Part shown: in pieces, positions 62,783 through 64,000 of the stretch
How the letters are laid out: each line of letters begins with the position of its first letter
How positions within the stretch are numbered: the stretch's first letter is position 1
Notes under the pieces: generated by a model
Database searches by the model: none
What the model was told of the DNA's origin: nothing
What the model saw: only the letters and a program-made list of their open reading frames with translations
Program-made: the position numbers and the translations under genes
NCBI GenBank assembly: GCA_035606695.1
Contig: DATNEW010000023.1
Location: forward strand, 62,001-126,000
Origin: Gemmatimonadaceae bacterium
GTDB lineage: Bacteria > Gemmatimonadota > Gemmatimonadetes > Gemmatimonadales > Gemmatimonadaceae
Length of the DNA stretch: 64,000 bases
Reading direction: 5' to 3'

Positions 62783-63556
62783 TCACTCGGTGAACCCGTC
62801 GGCATAGCAACAGCCTTGATAGCATGAGAACCAAAGCGCGAAGTCCGCATCTGTCAGGGGTTTCAGCTGGTTCGCGTGGCGAATCTTAAGCGTCCCCTTT
62901 TGTCGCTGTTCCAACTCGGCGAATCGAGCGTTTCGAAACGCTTTGTCTTTGACGAGCCTGGCCATGAACGTGTGATGACACTCTTCCTCCGTCGTGTATC
63001 CGGCGGCGATGTCTTCCTTCTGATCGTGCGGGTCGACGTCGCACTTCCCGAAATGCTGAGGTTTTGCCGGCATCTCGGGTATCTCACCAGAGACGAGCAA
63101 GGATTGGTAGTCGTGCCCATTCGGATTCGCGCGAACGATCCAATAGGTCACACCCTGGCCGGCGTGCATCGGCAGAACGGCGCACCCATTCGGATTATCA
63201 ATCCGGCCGACGAGATAGCCTTTGCTCCAGTCATCGAGGTCGCTGTTCTCCGCCGGATGATGGTCTCGCTTATGAATGAGATGTCTGTCTTGTTTCGCCG
63301 GCGTGATAATGACGTCCTTGTCCAACGTGCACCCATCGCCGTGAATTAGTGCCGTTGGGAACACCATTGCCTTTTTGTTTCTCCAATTGTCAGGGTTTCC
63401 CGCGAACTCCTTGAATAGATCTGGGTGCTGAACGTAATACTCAACCGTTTGCTGCAACGCCGGCGACGCGTTGGGATCCGGGTCTTCGGGACGGACCCCG
63501 GTGAACCCCATCACGGCACAGATCACGAGTAGATGTTTCGACGAGAGTTCGCGCAT
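62783..63556 (-). CDS. Secreted protein of unknown function, Cys/His-rich
   Basis: A 257-residue protein with a short signal sequence (LLVICAVMGFTG). It has many His and Asp (DRHLIHKRDHHP, KCDVDPHDQKED) and Cys residues at spaced positions, ending WFSCYQGCCYADGFTE, which suggests disulfides or metal binding. I recognise no family. Its base composition is somewhat lower in GC than the neighbours. It lies 76 bases upstream of the selenoprotein gene in the same direction, without evident coupling. Confidence 0.62.
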   Translation of the reverse strand: MRELSSKHLLVICAVMGFTGVRPEDPDPNASPALQQTVEYYVQHPDLFKEFAGNPDNWRNKKAMVFPTALIHGDGCTLDKDVIITPAKQDRHLIHKRDHHPAENSDLDDWSKGYLVGRIDNPNGCAVLPMHAGQGVTYWIVRANPNGHDYQSLLVSGEIPEMPAKPQHFGKCDVDPHDQKEDIAAGYTTEEECHHTFMARLVKDKAFRNARFAELEQRQKGTLKIRHANQLKPLTDADFALWFSCYQGCCYADGFTE

Positions 63557-63603
63557 TTTCGCTCCCTGTTCAGTGTTGACGAAGGCTTGGTGAGATTTCG
63601 CCG

Positions 63604-63999
63604 TTACGGCGCAATCGCGCGCATTCGCCTGACGAGCGGTTGAAGCTGCGGATCAGCATCCTTGAATAGCTCTCTCACGGCGGCCGCGCACTCGACAGCG
63701 GTCGACCCATCGCCCTTCGCGCGTGCGATTTCCGCGCGAAGGGCGAGAGCGCGAACCAGCGCTCCGACTTGTGGGACCTGCTCGAGCAGCATCGGTTGCA
63801 GCGTCGGCAGAGCCTGGAGCGTCAGGTCGAGCATTCGCGTCGCCTCGCTCGTGTCACCCACGAACAACTCCGCCTTCGCGTGTACATATGTCAACTCGAT
63901 GAAGCCAGGCTCGCCGACCCGGTCTCGGCGTTGCAGGTCGCGCAACAGGCGCTGAGTGCCGGGGACGTCGTTGTGCTGCTCGAGCGAGATAAGCTGGAG
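63604..63999 (-). CDS. C-terminal part of a helical-repeat (TPR-like) protein, cut by the window edge
   Basis: The frame is open to the end of the window and gives the last 131 residues. ELTYVHAKAELFVGDTSEATRMLDLTLQALP and LALRAEIARAKGDGSTAVECAAAVREL have the A-x-x-x-x-x-x-G-D-x-x-x-A pattern of TPR helices. Such tails are common in bacterial Ser/Thr kinases and in transcriptional activators; the identity needs the 5' part outside the window. Confidence 0.6.
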   Translation of the reverse strand, partial: LQLISLEQHNDVPGTQRLLRDLQRRDRVGEPGFIELTYVHAKAELFVGDTSEATRMLDLTLQALPTLQPMLLEQVPQVGALVRALALRAEIARAKGDGSTAVECAAAVRELFKDADPQLQPLVRRMRAIAP

Positions 64000-64000
64000 G

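Overview
High-GC bacterial DNA whose coding style (a BlaR1-HEAT fusion, a VPS10/sortilin-type repeat protein, a DUF1501/DUF1800 pair, many secreted hydrolases, and a dispersed palindrome that is read as SLAALGMT or IPSEARDL) suggests a Gemmatimonadota-like chromosome. The phylum is inferred from gene content, because the window holds no rRNA or universal marker. I found no tRNA, rRNA, IS element, phage or CRISPR array. Coding density is high on both strands.

Layout. 1-12 kb: end of an unknown gene, a lytic transglycosylase, a CarH-type B12 photoreceptor regulator with a palindromic candidate operator, a quinone oxidoreductase and a VPS10-like protein in one operon, a GHL10 glycosidase, an orphan encapsulin-type ferritin, an amidase, a TPM protein and a DUF2911 protein. 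12-18 kb: a YcbB-like L,D-transpeptidase, then a tightly overlapping operon (TauE exporter, DUF1634, cytochrome b, sulfite-oxidase-family molybdoenzyme, unknown protein). 18-30 kb: cupredoxin, DUF1501, DUF1800, a DUF2779 nuclease-like protein, CopD, GNAT, a Tat-type amidase and an MFS exporter. 30-36 kb: BlaI, an M56-HEAT receptor and a secreted HEAT protein, both HEAT proteins ending in Trp-Pro tails, plus a PAS histidine kinase. 36-44 kb: leishmanolysin-like protease, EamA transporter, MgtE, L,D-transpeptidase, S1/P1-like nuclease and VOC protein. 44-46 kb: DAHP synthase, chorismate mutase and prephenate dehydrogenase behind a tyrosine-rich leader peptide and terminator. 46-54 kb: a MacA/MacB-permease/TolC cluster without an ATPase, and an M28 peptidase. 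55-63 kb: formate ligase Fhs, FdhD and an NAD-type formate dehydrogenase.

The two strongest signals are regulatory or recoding events hidden from ordinary gene calling. First, the formate dehydrogenase catalytic subunit has an in-frame UGA at the selenocysteine position, followed at the E. coli fdhF spacing by a SECIS hairpin with a GGUCU loop. The enzyme is also split so that its Fe4S4/Lys domain is encoded by a separate gene. Second, the aromatic amino acid operon starts with a 25-residue leader peptide carrying six Tyr codons, a classical-looking tyrosine attenuator on a probably leaderless transcript.

A palindromic REP-like repeat occurs about ten times. It supplies or adjoins the stop codons of several genes and once sits in frame inside the NuoE-NuoF-like fusion. 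Short 8-bp GGGCGNNN arrays form other intergenic structures, one of them abutting the DAHP synthase start codon.
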